Shown here: positions 35,449 to 45,400 of the stretch, in pieces
Numbering within the stretch: position 1 is the first letter of the stretch
Layout: each line of letters starts with the position of its first letter
Source of the DNA: Corallincola platygyrae
GTDB taxonomy: Bacteria; Pseudomonadota; Gammaproteobacteria; Enterobacterales; Neiellaceae
NCBI RefSeq assembly: GCF_039544265.1
Contig: NZ_BAABLI010000032.1
Span: 31,837-95,836, forward strand
Direction: 5' to 3'
DNA length: 64,000 bases
Made by a program: the position numbers and the translations under genes
The notes under the pieces: generated by a model
The model's input: the letters and a program-made list of their open reading frames with translations, nothing else
Databases searched by the model: none
What the model was told of the DNA's origin: nothing

Positions 35449-36543
35449 ATGAATAGTTTGTTCAAACTCGCAATTGTGATGTTACTTACCACACCGTTTG
35501 TCACTATGGCAACAGAACAGCAGTCACAGTTACTGGTTAGCATGCCAGATAATTTCAATTCACCAGCCAGTGCCGATATTGACTCGCTGGGCAATGTTTA
35601 TTTCTCATCTCCCAACTTCCATAACAGCAGCTTGATTAAAGCGGGACACATCAGCGCGCCGAAAATGGCGACTATTGGCAAGCTAGGCACAGATAATCAG
35701 CTCTCACATTGGTACAGATTCAGTGAAGCAGACCTTCATCCTGTCACTAAGCAGATCGCCCCAATGGGGATCAATTTTGGTCCCGACGGCAATTTGTATG
35801 TAGCAGACATGCAGATGTGGTTTGAAGGGGGTATGTATCAGTCGCGTATTCTTCGCATCAACCTTCAAGATGGCGCGGCAGTTAACACCGAAGTCGTCGC
35901 AACGGGCTTTTTGTTTCCCAATGCTGTGGTCTGGAAAGGCAACGATCTATTCATCTCTGATACTGTGTTAAAAACAGAGCAAGGTCAGCATCTGAGTGGC
36001 GTATATAAAGTAAGTCTCGATGAACTGGATGCCAAAAACCCGTTGGAGATAACACCCTATAAGGACAACAGAAATCACGATCCTCATCTGTTTGAAACCT
36101 TTGTTTCCAGCGCAAAGCTGGGATTTGGCGCAAACGGCTTGGCCTTTGATGGCGAGGGAAATCTATACACGGCTATTATGGAAGAAGGCACCGTTGTTAA
36201 AACTTTAATAGATGAAAACGGCAACAAAATAAAAACGGTTCCATTTGCCTCAGGTATGAAGGCAACCGATGGCATGTACTACGACGCAGGCACCAATAAA
36301 ATCTATATTGCTGACCTTTTCAACAACGCAGTATATGCCATCAACATGCAGGGCGAATTGGAACTGCTGGCACAAAATAGTGACAGTGACGGTGCTAACG
36401 GCGAACTAGATGGCCCATCCGAAGTAATCGTACGAGGTGATCAGGTTATCGTTATGAACTTTGACGCCGTATTTGATAGCCCGGAGATGGTCAACAAATC
36501 AGCAGGTCGCCCACATACACTGTCAGTGATTAAGCTGAAATAA
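35449..36543 (+). CDS. Secreted SMP-30/gluconolactonase-like beta-propeller protein
   Basis: The 364-aa product has a signal peptide (MNSLFKLAIVMLLTTPFVTMA). The mature part is a six-bladed propeller of the SMP-30/gluconolactonase/NHL type with repeated blade motifs: SPASADIDSLGNVYFSSP, PMGINFGPDGNLYVADMQM, FGANGLAFDGEGNLYTAIMEEG, KATDGMYYDAGTNKIYIADLFNNAVYAI. Members are lactonases or sugar/lactone-binding proteins, often calcium-dependent, in the periplasm. Catalytic residues are not certain. It is followed by a terminator shared with the convergent dehydrogenase gene. Confidence 0.8.
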   Translation: MNSLFKLAIVMLLTTPFVTMATEQQSQLLVSMPDNFNSPASADIDSLGNVYFSSPNFHNSSLIKAGHISAPKMATIGKLGTDNQLSHWYRFSEADLHPVTKQIAPMGINFGPDGNLYVADMQMWFEGGMYQSRILRINLQDGAAVNTEVVATGFLFPNAVVWKGNDLFISDTVLKTEQGQHLSGVYKVSLDELDAKNPLEITPYKDNRNHDPHLFETFVSSAKLGFGANGLAFDGEGNLYTAIMEEGTVVKTLIDENGNKIKTVPFASGMKATDGMYYDAGTNKIYIADLFNNAVYAINMQGELELLAQNSDSDGANGELDGPSEVIVRGDQVIVMNFDAVFDSPEMVNKSAGRPHTLSVIKLK

Positions 36544-36553
36544 CCTTCGCGTA

Positions 36554-36587
36554 AAAACGGTGTCGTGAATACTAATGGCACCGTTTT
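36554..36587. terminator. Bidirectional terminator between propeller and dehydrogenase genes
   Basis: A 9-bp perfect stem AAAACGGTG/CACCGTTTT (36554-36562 and 36579-36587), with A- and T-rich ends, between two convergent genes. Confidence 0.75.
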
Positions 36588-36627
36588 ATGCTCTTATGCA
36601 ATGTACAACGGAATACTATCAAACTGC

Positions 36628-37581
36628 TCAGGCTTTCAGGCCAGTTTTCTCTGCCACATCCGCCACCAGCGATTTCATCGTGGCGACAACTTCCTGCAGC
36701 TGCTGTGTTTCATATTCGCTGAATGGATGCTCAAGTACCTTGTGAGCGCCCTGACGGTTGATGATGGTAGGCAGGCTGATTACCACATCTTGCAGCCCAT
36801 ATTCGCCTTGCAGCAATGTACCTACAGGTAAGATAGAGTGCTCATCGATAGTGATAGCCTGGATCAAACGGTACACACTGGCAGCAATACCGTGCGTGGT
36901 GTTCTGTTTGCGATTGAAGATCTCAAACCCCGCCTGACGCACCGCATCCAACAACTCAGAAGGATCCATTCGGTCATAGCCGTTTTGGTCACAGTAGTAA
37001 TCGATGGGCTGCCCAGCAACACCGACTAGGCTCCAAGGCATAAAGCAGTGTGAACCATGTTCACCCAGGATGTAGCCAGAGACATTTTTTGGATCGACTT
37101 CCACACGCTCCGATACCAATTTCATCAAGCGGGCGGTATCAATAATACAGCCGGCACTGATCACCTGATGGGCCTCAAAACCGGTGTTTTTAACGATGAA
37201 GTGTGTTGCGATATCACAGGGGTTAGTCACCAACACCAGAATGGCATTCGGCGCATAGGTCTCGATCTGTCTGGCAATATCAACCGTGATTTGACTGTTT
37301 ATCTCAGCCAGGTCGAGACGAGATTGGCCCTCTTTTACCTGAGCACCCGCAGTCACAACCACGATGTCAGCATCTTTGACCATGGCATAGTCGTCGCCAG
37401 CTTTGAGCTTTATATTCTTTGAGAAGGTTAGAGAGTTCGCGTGGCCGAAGTCCATTAACTCGCCTTCCGCCTTGGCCTTCTTCATATCCAAAAGAACCAG
37501 CTCAGAGCAGCTACCCATGGCAATTACGTAGTTACATACGCCGACACCTACCGCGCCAGCACCAATCACGGCAACTTTCAT
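36628..37581 (-). CDS. L-lactate/2-hydroxyacid dehydrogenase
   Basis: The 317-aa product is of the LDH/MDH family: N-terminal Rossmann motif VIGAGAVGVGV, then TAGAQVKEGQSRLDL, VTNPCDIATHF (N120), CIIDTARL (D148, R151) and GEHGSHCF (H175 catalytic). The substrate-discriminating position, Gln in lactate and Arg in malate dehydrogenases, is V82, while the catalytic-loop Arg (R88) is kept. Overall sequence is nearer the lactate/2-hydroxyisocaproate dehydrogenase group. It should reduce a 2-oxo acid with NADH; the valine suggests a larger or aliphatic side chain than pyruvate. Transcribed alone, converging with the propeller gene. Confidence 0.8.
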   Translation of the reverse strand: MKVAVIGAGAVGVGVCNYVIAMGSCSELVLLDMKKAKAEGELMDFGHANSLTFSKNIKLKAGDDYAMVKDADIVVVTAGAQVKEGQSRLDLAEINSQITVDIARQIETYAPNAILVLVTNPCDIATHFIVKNTGFEAHQVISAGCIIDTARLMKLVSERVEVDPKNVSGYILGEHGSHCFMPWSLVGVAGQPIDYYCDQNGYDRMDPSELLDAVRQAGFEIFNRKQNTTHGIAASVYRLIQAITIDEHSILPVGTLLQGEYGLQDVVISLPTIINRQGAHKVLEHPFSEYETQQLQEVVATMKSLVADVAEKTGLKA

Positions 37582-37833
37582 CCGTTAATCCCTAACCAAA
37601 AAGAGGTATGGTCGGCGAGCAGCCCTTTGCAGTCAAAGCCTGGTAGTCAGATAGATAGCGTATGGAGTGTAAGCTTTGTTGCACACAAACTGCCTTTATT
37701 TCGTGCAAGGCTTTAAACCTGAGATGACACAGCTCCTCCTCATACAACAATCCTTACAACTGCCGAGGTTGTTGTTGGGCTGGCATCTGCTAAGCTGGGC
37801 CCAACTTTGAAACAAAAGATACACAGAGATTCG

Positions 37834-38559
37834 ATGACCGAGCAGTCTATTCCAGAACAGCGCCCCCCGGCAGAACACAAACCCCGTACTTTCATTGATC
37901 TGTTGGTCAGCATTGTTATCCCTTCCGTCATTCTGATGAAGCTTAGTGACGAAACCGCCCTTGGCCCCGTTTTCGCCTTGGTTTTGGCCCTCTCCTTTCC
38001 CCTTAGCTGGGGTCTGTTTGAGAAGATCCGCTACCGCAAGTTTAATTGGGTAGCACTGCTGGGGATAATCAGTGTCATGCTCACCGGTGGTATTGGTTTG
38101 CTGGAGCTGGACCCTAAGTGGTTGGCAATTAAAGAAGCCGCCGTCCCCGGGTTGATCGGACTGGTTGTCGCGGGCTCGGTGTTTACTCCTTATCCGTTGG
38201 TACGAAAGCTGCTGTTTAACCCTGCGCTGCTCAACGTGGAATTGGTTGAGAAAGTGCTGAACGAGAAAAACAATGTCAGCGACTTTGACCGCCGTTTAAA
38301 GCTGTCCAACTTCCTACTTGCGGGTACCTTCTTCTTCTCTTCGGTGATGAACTATGTACTGGCTAAATGGATTGTTACCAGCCCAGCGGGTACTGCGGCC
38401 TTTAACGAAGAATTGGGGCGCATGACACTGCTGAGTTACCCGGTGATCGTAATCCCTTCAATGGTGATGTTGGCCGCTATTCTTTATTACCTGTGGCACA
38501 CCATCCACCAGCTGACCGAGCTGAGCATGGAAGAAGTGTTTACCGGTATGGCTGAGTAA
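37834..38559 (+). CDS. VC0807-family membrane protein
   Basis: The 241-aa integral membrane protein has about six spans. The ATG at 37834 is preferred to a TTG at 37807, with AGAGA just upstream. Recognisable family segments are FIDLLVSIVIPSVILMKLSDE, LGPVFALVLALSFPLSWGLFE, KEAAVPGLIGLVVAGSVFTPYPLVRKLLFNP and FDRRLKLSNFLLAGTFFFSSVMNYVLA. The family is widespread in Vibrio and relatives but its function is unknown to me. A terminator follows. Confidence 0.75.
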   Translation: MTEQSIPEQRPPAEHKPRTFIDLLVSIVIPSVILMKLSDETALGPVFALVLALSFPLSWGLFEKIRYRKFNWVALLGIISVMLTGGIGLLELDPKWLAIKEAAVPGLIGLVVAGSVFTPYPLVRKLLFNPALLNVELVEKVLNEKNNVSDFDRRLKLSNFLLAGTFFFSSVMNYVLAKWIVTSPAGTAAFNEELGRMTLLSYPVIVIPSMVMLAAILYYLWHTIHQLTELSMEEVFTGMAE

Positions 38560-38591
38560 TTAGTTCATCATCGGCAACCTACAACCGAGAT

Positions 38592-38622
38592 AAAAAAAGC
38601 CTGCATTCAGCAGGCTTTTTTG
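38592..38622. terminator. Terminator after VC0807-family gene
   Basis: The stem GCCTGC/GCAGGC (38599-38604 and 38610-38615) extends by A-T pairs on both sides, with an ATTCA loop and a run of seven T on the plus strand. It also serves the convergent AbgT gene ending at 38648. Confidence 0.9.
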
Positions 38623-38647
38623 TTTTGAAGTGAAGCTCGAACGGTGA

Positions 38648-40207
38648 TTAGAACCCTAGCGGGATCCCAAAAGCAAAGAACGTCACCAGCAAAATGGTCC
38701 AAGAGATCAGGAACACCACGGAGTATGGGATCATCATGCCAATCAAGTCACCGAACGAAAGGTCAGGTTTGTACTTACGCATAAAGGCGAGGATCACCCC
38801 GGCATAACTCATCATCGGCGTGATGATATTGGTAGACGAGTCAGCCACGCGATATGCCGCTGTCACCATATCAGGCGTCATTGCAGGGTTCACCTGATAC
38901 AACATGGGGATGAAGATCGGCCCCAGCAGCATCCATTTCGACGTCAGTCCGCCAACAAACAGGTTGATAACGGCCGTAGTCAACACAAAGCCGATGATTA
39001 GCAGTATTGGGAACTGCTGCAGCCCCAGCCACTCCAAGAAGCTGGCGCCTAAATACGTTACGTAGGTGCCAAGCCCGGAAAAGCCCAACAACCCCAGGAA
39101 GTTGTAGCAGAAGAAGGTCAGCACCAGGATGTAACCCATGGTATTCATCTGCGCTACCATCGCCTGTACTACATCAGCCAACTTTTTGAACTTACCTGAC
39201 GCATAACCAAACGAAACACCTACCATCACGAACACCAGCGCGATCAGTAGGATCACGTTATTCAGATAGGGGACCACTTCGTTACCTGACTCGTCTACGT
39301 AAGGCGCCAGCGGGCCAGTCGCGAGAAAGAAGATAACAGCCAGAGATGCCAGCAGTCCCCAAAAAGACGCTCGCAAGCCGCGCTGCTCTTCCGGTGTAAT
39401 GCTGAAGTCTGAGAAGTCGATTTCCGCGGGCAATTGGTAGTCCCACTTTTCCAGCTTGGGCGCGACAAATCTATTGGTCACCCATGCGCCCAGGAATGCC
39501 AGCAGGAAAGTGGAGGCAAAAATAAAGTAGTAATGCATGGTCGCGGGTGTCAGTGGCGTACCATCGGTTGAGGCGAAAGGCACTCCCTGAGATTCTGCAA
39601 ACACTTTTGCGTTCATACCCAGGATCACATCAACTGGGGTAGCAGGGATAAGGTTGGCACTGAACCCCGCTGATACACCGGCAAACGCGGCTGCCATACC
39701 GATAAGCGGATTCTTCCCCAAACCGGCATACAACATACCCGCTAGCGGAATCAGTACCAGGTATCCCGCGTCCGTCGCCAGAGAGCTCATAATACCGAGG
39801 AAAACAACGGCGGGGGCTAGAAAGCGGTCATGGAGTTTGGTGCCCATACGCTTGATGATGGCGGTTAACAGGCCGGAGTGTTCAGCCACACCCACACCCA
39901 GCATGACGATAAGGATCACGCCCAATACGCCGTGGCCAAAGCCAAGCCAATTCTTCAATAACGCATTATCAAACAACCAACGAACATTTTCAGTGGCGGT
40001 CATATCCTTAATGGTATGGACAACGACGCCACCATCGGCCCCCTGAGTCTCAAACTGCAGCCCACCAATGACAGCGGTTAAACAGAGAGAAAATACCAAC
40101 AAGAACATAAAGATAATGACAGGATCTGGGATCTTTTTACCGACCTTCTCGATGAAGGACTGCGCCCCCGGTTTCAATTCAGAATCACTTGTTTCTTCTA
40201 CTTTCAT
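38648..40207 (-). CDS. AbgT-family transporter
   Basis: The 519-aa product has the 11-12 span AbgT/YdaH layout: IEKVGKKIPDPVIIFMFLLVFS at the N-terminus, SSLATDAGYLVLIPLAGMLYAGLGKNPL, FAGVSAGFSANLIPATPVDV (first re-entrant hairpin), and GGLTSKWMLLGPIFIPML and DSSTNIITPMMSYAGVIL (second hairpin region). AbgT members import p-aminobenzoyl-glutamate or export antimetabolites such as sulfonamides. The ATG at 40207 follows a TTG one codon earlier. It is divergent from a TetR/RND operon; whether it shares that regulator is open. Confidence 0.9.
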   Translation of the reverse strand: MKVEETSDSELKPGAQSFIEKVGKKIPDPVIIFMFLLVFSLCLTAVIGGLQFETQGADGGVVVHTIKDMTATENVRWLFDNALLKNWLGFGHGVLGVILIVMLGVGVAEHSGLLTAIIKRMGTKLHDRFLAPAVVFLGIMSSLATDAGYLVLIPLAGMLYAGLGKNPLIGMAAAFAGVSAGFSANLIPATPVDVILGMNAKVFAESQGVPFASTDGTPLTPATMHYYFIFASTFLLAFLGAWVTNRFVAPKLEKWDYQLPAEIDFSDFSITPEEQRGLRASFWGLLASLAVIFFLATGPLAPYVDESGNEVVPYLNNVILLIALVFVMVGVSFGYASGKFKKLADVVQAMVAQMNTMGYILVLTFFCYNFLGLLGFSGLGTYVTYLGASFLEWLGLQQFPILLIIGFVLTTAVINLFVGGLTSKWMLLGPIFIPMLYQVNPAMTPDMVTAAYRVADSSTNIITPMMSYAGVILAFMRKYKPDLSFGDLIGMMIPYSVVFLISWTILLVTFFAFGIPLGF

Positions 40208-40502
40208 CAACTGACCTTTGCTACTGACTCTTTGTTACTGGCTCTTGGCTAACGAGAGTAACGTTCAAGTCACCTACGGACAAAAAGTACTGCCGGATGG
40301 CGTCGCAGAATTCTCTAATAAAAGCCGCAAAGCGTCTACTGATGACAACAACATAAAGCTCACCCACTCGGTAGCCTGAGGATTGCTGTCTTTACACTAC
40401 TTTAATCAGTTTCTTAGTTTTGATGAATTAAACTGCTGCCCATCCAGCCGCTAGCCACCTAAAATTTAATCAGTTGATTAAGTCGAGCCGAAGCATCACA
40501 CC
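40208..40502. other. Divergent promoter region, AbgT and TetR/RND operon
   Basis: A 295-bp gap without genes. It holds two copies of TTTAATCAGTT (40401-40411 and 40465-40475); the second is part of the palindrome at 40466-40481. These suggest binding sites for the TetR regulator encoded to the right. Confidence 0.5.
40466..40481. promoter_or_regulatory. TetR operator-like palindrome TTAATCA-GT-TGATTAA
   Basis: A perfect 7-bp inverted repeat with a 2-bp centre, 21 bp upstream of the TetR start codon, where an autorepressor would bind. A partial copy, TTTAATCAGTT, lies at 40401-40411. Confidence 0.6.
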
Positions 40503-41126
40503 ATGACGAAACATGATTCAGAGAAAGCCGACGTCAGGCAAAGGCTGTTAGAAGTGGCAGCTCCCCTGTTTACCGCCCTGCCTTATCACAAGGTGAGTAC
40601 CCGGATGATTGCCGAACGTGCGCAATCAAATATCGGCATGATCCACTACTACTTTGGCAATAAAGCCGGTCTATTTGAGGCGATATGTAAGCAGTTTATC
40701 GACAAGATGGCTGAGCAGATGGAGCAGTTTGCTTCCGACGCCTCAGTCGAAGGTTTGGGCGACATTATCGCAACTTACTACCAAACGATGGCACCTCTGC
40801 CGGCGTTTCCAAAGTTAATCCAGCGGGCCATGTCATCACCCGAAGATGATCCTACACGTCAGATTATCCAGCGCCTGTTCGAACAAGTGCATGGCACGTT
40901 CGACAAAAAGATCTCTGAAGCGATACCAAAAGCCAATCTGCGTGAGGGACTCGATCCCGAACTGGTGCGGTTAACGGTGATCAGCCTGATGGTGTTTCCG
41001 TTTTTAATCCCACCCGCGATGTTACAAATCCAGGGGCTGACCCTGAACGAACAATTTCTTGAAAGACTAGCTAAACATAACAAGGACCTGATTACTCATG
41101 GTTTCTCTGAAACAACTTCAGCCTAA
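40503..41126 (+). CDS. TetR-family regulator (CerR-like) of the adjacent RND operon
   Basis: The 207-aa product has an N-terminal TetR HTH (VSTRMIAERAQSNIGMIHYYFGNKAGLFEAI, about residues 25-55) and a C-terminal ligand domain with LPAFPKLIQRAMSSPEDDPTRQIIQRLFEQ. It is first in an operon with MFP and RND genes, overlapping the MFP start by 29 bp, so it probably autoregulates the whole operon through the palindrome at 40466-40481. Confidence 0.88.
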   Translation: MTKHDSEKADVRQRLLEVAAPLFTALPYHKVSTRMIAERAQSNIGMIHYYFGNKAGLFEAICKQFIDKMAEQMEQFASDASVEGLGDIIATYYQTMAPLPAFPKLIQRAMSSPEDDPTRQIIQRLFEQVHGTFDKKISEAIPKANLREGLDPELVRLTVISLMVFPFLIPPAMLQIQGLTLNEQFLERLAKHNKDLITHGFSETTSA

Positions 41127-42417
41127 GAAGCGCCTGTTTGTGCTCGGCATTGCTGCCGGATTACTGGTGTTGATCGCCACGGTCATATTTCGATCTAAAC
41201 CGCCTTTGGTTGAGTCCGCCGGAAATGCCGTTGATGTCGACGTCTTGGTGGTGACGCCACAGCAAGTGGCACCAACCATTGAAGGGTTTGGCAGGGTGGA
41301 ACCCAAGACCATTTGGCAGGCGATTGCTGAGGTCAGTGGCCGCGTGGTTTATCGCCATCCTGACCTTTATAAAGGCAAGATGCTGAAACAAGGCACGGTG
41401 TTACTTCAGATCGACAAAACCGACTATGAGATCAGCCTTGCTGAAGCGGAAGCCGATCATCAGGCAATACAGGTTCAGCTGGAAGGAAAAACGCTTCAGG
41501 AGACAAACCTCTCTCTATCACTTCAGATTGAGCGCGAACGACTCACGCTCGCTGAGCAGGAATTAGCAAGAAAACAAAAGCTGAAAAAACAGAAGTTGGT
41601 GAGCCAATCTGAAGTCGACCTGGAGAGTCAAAATCTGCTACAGCAACGGCAAAAGGTGCAGGAGTTAGATAACCAGTTGATCCTACTGCCTAATGAAACC
41701 GAACTTCTGCAAGCACAGTTAAAACAAGCCGCCGCGCGGGTGGCAGAAGCGGCACGGAAACTGGAAAAAACCACCATCACCCTGCCCTTTACCGCACGTA
41801 TTGCTAATGTCACCGCCGAGCTGGATCAAGTAGTGTCTGCACAGCAGGAGCTGATCACCGCCCATGGTATGCAACTGATGACAGTGCACTCACAGGTATC
41901 GATTCACGATATGCGCACATTGGTCGGTAGCCTGAACTTTGAGCCGGGCGAAAGTGGTCTGAGAAAAGTAACCGAGTTGGGAATGACAGCAGAACTAATA
42001 CTGGAAGGATGGGACTTCAATTTCCGTTGGCCCGCGTCAGTCGATCGAATTAGCGAAACCATCGACCCCAGCCAGGCAACGGTAGGCATCTTTCTTGAAG
42101 TGGAGCAGATCTGGCAGGAAATTGAACCCGGCGTTAAGCCACCCTTGGTGAACGGTATGTTTTTACGAGCAGAGATCTCAGGTCAACCTAAACCCCATTG
42201 GTTGCTGCCTAAGAAAGCCCTACATGGCAACAAGATCTACTTGCTCGACGAACAAAACAAGCTGCGCATTATCCCGGCCCGCCTGCAGTTCTTCCACGAT
42301 CAGGATGTTGCCGTTGCAGCAGAGCTAAAGGCTGGCGACAAAGTTGTTTTAACCGACCTATTGCCCGCCGTGCCGGGCATGGCATTGCAACCACTGAATG
42401 TTGAGGTGCAGAAGTGA
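41098..42417 (+). CDS. RND efflux periplasmic adaptor (MFP)
   Basis: The 439-aa product has an N-terminal membrane anchor (KRLFVLGIAAGLLVLIATVIF, about residues 10-30) instead of a lipobox. The lipoyl half-motifs TIWQAIAEVSGRVVYRHPDLYKGKMLKQG and TTITLPFTARIANVTAELDQVV flank a long coiled-coil hairpin (about 120-225) rich in Gln and Leu. It bridges the pump to an outer membrane channel. The ATG lies inside the end of the TetR frame and its stop overlaps the pump start (GTGA). Confidence 0.9.
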   Translation: MVSLKQLQPKKRLFVLGIAAGLLVLIATVIFRSKPPLVESAGNAVDVDVLVVTPQQVAPTIEGFGRVEPKTIWQAIAEVSGRVVYRHPDLYKGKMLKQGTVLLQIDKTDYEISLAEAEADHQAIQVQLEGKTLQETNLSLSLQIERERLTLAEQELARKQKLKKQKLVSQSEVDLESQNLLQQRQKVQELDNQLILLPNETELLQAQLKQAAARVAEAARKLEKTTITLPFTARIANVTAELDQVVSAQQELITAHGMQLMTVHSQVSIHDMRTLVGSLNFEPGESGLRKVTELGMTAELILEGWDFNFRWPASVDRISETIDPSQATVGIFLEVEQIWQEIEPGVKPPLVNGMFLRAEISGQPKPHWLLPKKALHGNKIYLLDEQNKLRIIPARLQFFHDQDVAVAAELKAGDKVVLTDLLPAVPGMALQPLNVEVQK

Positions 42418-45400
42418 TCAGCTATTTCACCCGGCACCCCACGGCAGCCAACCTGTTAATGCTGCTGATGATACTGGTGGGTTTGATGGTGATCCCCACC
42501 ATCAAACGCGAGACATTTCCCGAGTTTAAGTTTGACTATGTGCAGGCAAAGATAGTGCTGCCTGGCGCAGCACCACAAGATGCCGAGGAAAACCTCTGCC
42601 TGCGAATGGAAGACGCCGTCGACGGGCTATCCAACATCGCAGAAGTGAGGTGTGAAGCGGTCGAAGGCATGGCTACCCTCACCCTGAAACTGACCCCGGC
42701 CGGTGATGTCAGCCGTATGCTGCTGGACGTACAAACGCAGATTAATGCGGTGAACGACTTCCCGGAAGAAGCGGAAGCGCCCATTGTCACCGAGCTTGAG
42801 ATGAATGACCGAGTGCTGGATGTGGCACTGGTAGCAGACCTGCCGATGGCTGAGCTAAAGGCGTATGCCGAACAGCTGAAACGCCGTATTAAGCTGGAAG
42901 CGGGTGTGAAACTGGTTGAGATCACTGGCTTTTCAGACCACCAGATCCGCGTTGAGTTGTCACTCACAGACATGCGCCGCTTGGGATTATCCGTCGAAGA
43001 GATCGCCGACAAGTTACGCCGCCAAAACGTCAGACTGCCTTCCGGCACAATAGAAACGCTGGATAAAAACATCCTTATTCGATTCGACGAACAGAAAGTC
43101 GCGCCCGATGCGCTGGCCCGCACCGTGATCAGCTCAAACAGTGATGGCGGCGTCGTACGCTTAGGCGATATTGCCAAGCTCACCGATAGGTTTGAGTTAG
43201 ACGAGGAGAAAATTGTTTTTGACGGTAAGCCAGCAGCCGTGCTGAGCATCAGTAAAAACAAAGAGGAAGATGTCCTACGGGTAAAAGAGCGGCTACTGAC
43301 CCTGCTCGATGAGATCCGTCCGACACTGCCTGATGGCGTATCGCTGCAGGTAACCAACGATATGTCCTCATTGGTAGCAGATCGTTTATCAATGATGATT
43401 AAGAACGGCTATCAGGGCGTGATCCTCGTGTTTCTCACCATGTGGCTGTTTTTCAGTTTCCGCTACTCGTTTTGGGTGGCGATGGGTTTGCCCGTCGCCT
43501 TCCTTGCTGCCGTCGCCATGATGCCGCTGTTTGGCCTCTCGGTGAACGTAATGACCCTAGTCGCCTTCCTGATGGCTATCGGCATCATGATGGATGACGC
43601 TATTGTGATCGCCGAATCGATTGCGTCGCATACCGAGCGTGGACTGTCCCGCGTTGATGCCATTATCAGCGGCGTGAAGAAAGTGGCGCCCGGCGTTATC
43701 TCCTCTTTCCTGACCACGGTATTTATCTTCTCATCATTGCTGTTTTTGCAGGGGCAGATGGGTAGCGTTTTGAAAGTGGTGCCACTGACCCTGATCTTGA
43801 TCCTGACGATCAGCTTGGTTGAGGCATTCTATATTCTACCGAATCACCTTGAGCATGCGCTGCGTAAACCAGAGCCGACATCAAATGGCTCACTACGCGA
43901 CAGATTCAACCAACGCTTTGAACAGTTCAGGAACAATCAATTAGTGAATACTGTTGAATGGGTCGTTCGCTGGCGCTATGCCTTTCTAGGTGGTGTATTG
44001 GGTGTGTTTCTGGTGTCGATTTCACTTATCAGCAGTGGCGCGATCAAGTTTATCGGCTTCCCTGAGCTGGATGGTGATATCGTCGAAGCGCGCGTAGTAC
44101 TGCCCCCCGGTACACCATTGAGTGAAACCGAAGCCATTGTTCAGCATCTGATTGATGCGGCAAACAAGGTGAATGACGAATTCTCCGCCAATGAAGATGG
44201 CGAGTCCTATGTCCAGCACATCACCGAAAGATACAACTTTAACTACGATGCCAAAGAAAGCGGTCCTCACGTTGCTACAGTACGTGCAGATTTGCTGAGT
44301 GCCGAGATACGTAACGGCTCGCTGCACGATTTTGTGCGCCAGTGGCGAGAGCAAACCGGGGCGCTGTCGGCACCACTCTCTATGGTGTTCAAACAACCGG
44401 AGATGGGGCCTGCAGGCCGTGCTATTGAGATCCGATTGCGCCACGACGATCTCGACCTGCTGAAAGAGGTTTCCAATCGGGTACAAGGCTATTTGGGCGA
44501 ATTCCAAGGCGTTTATGGTCTGCTCGATACTATGCGTCCGGGTAAGGAAGAGATTAAGGTGACGTTGCGCCCTGGCGCAGAGGTCTACGGCATCGACGGT
44601 CAAATGCTGGCAAGCCAGCTACGCGGGGCCTATTTCCATCAAACAGCGGATGAGATCCAGGTGGGCCCGGAAAATATTCAGATCGACCTGAAGATGGCTA
44701 AAACCGATGCGGCCAAACTCAGCAATCTGCTCAACTTCCCTATCACCGTTGGCGACAAACAGATCCCGTTGGCCTCTCTGGCACATATTGAATTTCAGCG
44801 CGGCTACGTGCGCATTGAGCGTATCGACGGTCTGCGTACCGTCAGTGTGTTGGGTGATGTTGATGTTGGCCAAGCCAATACCAATGAGGTACTGGCGACT
44901 TTCCGCCAGGAGTTGATGCCACAACTATTGGACGAATACCCCGGCTTGCGAGTTGAGTTTGAAGGTGAGGTAAAAGAGAGCGCCGAAACCGGTAGTTCAA
45001 TGGCGAAAGGCTTTATGATCGGTTTATTTGGCGTGTTTGCCATTCTCAGCCTGCAGTTCAGAAGCTATCTGGAGCCATTCACTGTGATGGTAGCGATTCC
45101 GCTGGCGCTGATTGGCGTGCTGTGGGGCCACCTGCTTTTGGGCTACAGCTTGTCCATGCCCTCCATTATGGGGTTTGTCAGCCTGGCGGGGATTGTCGTG
45201 AACGATTCCATTTTGCTGGTACAGTACATACGTCATCACGTGGAAGAAGGTGATTCAGTCCATGATGCCGTGGTTCAGGCCAGCCGAGAGCGCTTCCGGG
45301 CAGTATTCATTACCTCAATGACAACCGCTGCGGGCATGTTGCCCCTGATGCTGGAGACCAGCCTGCAGGCGCAAGTGATAAAACCGCTGGTGATCTCCGT

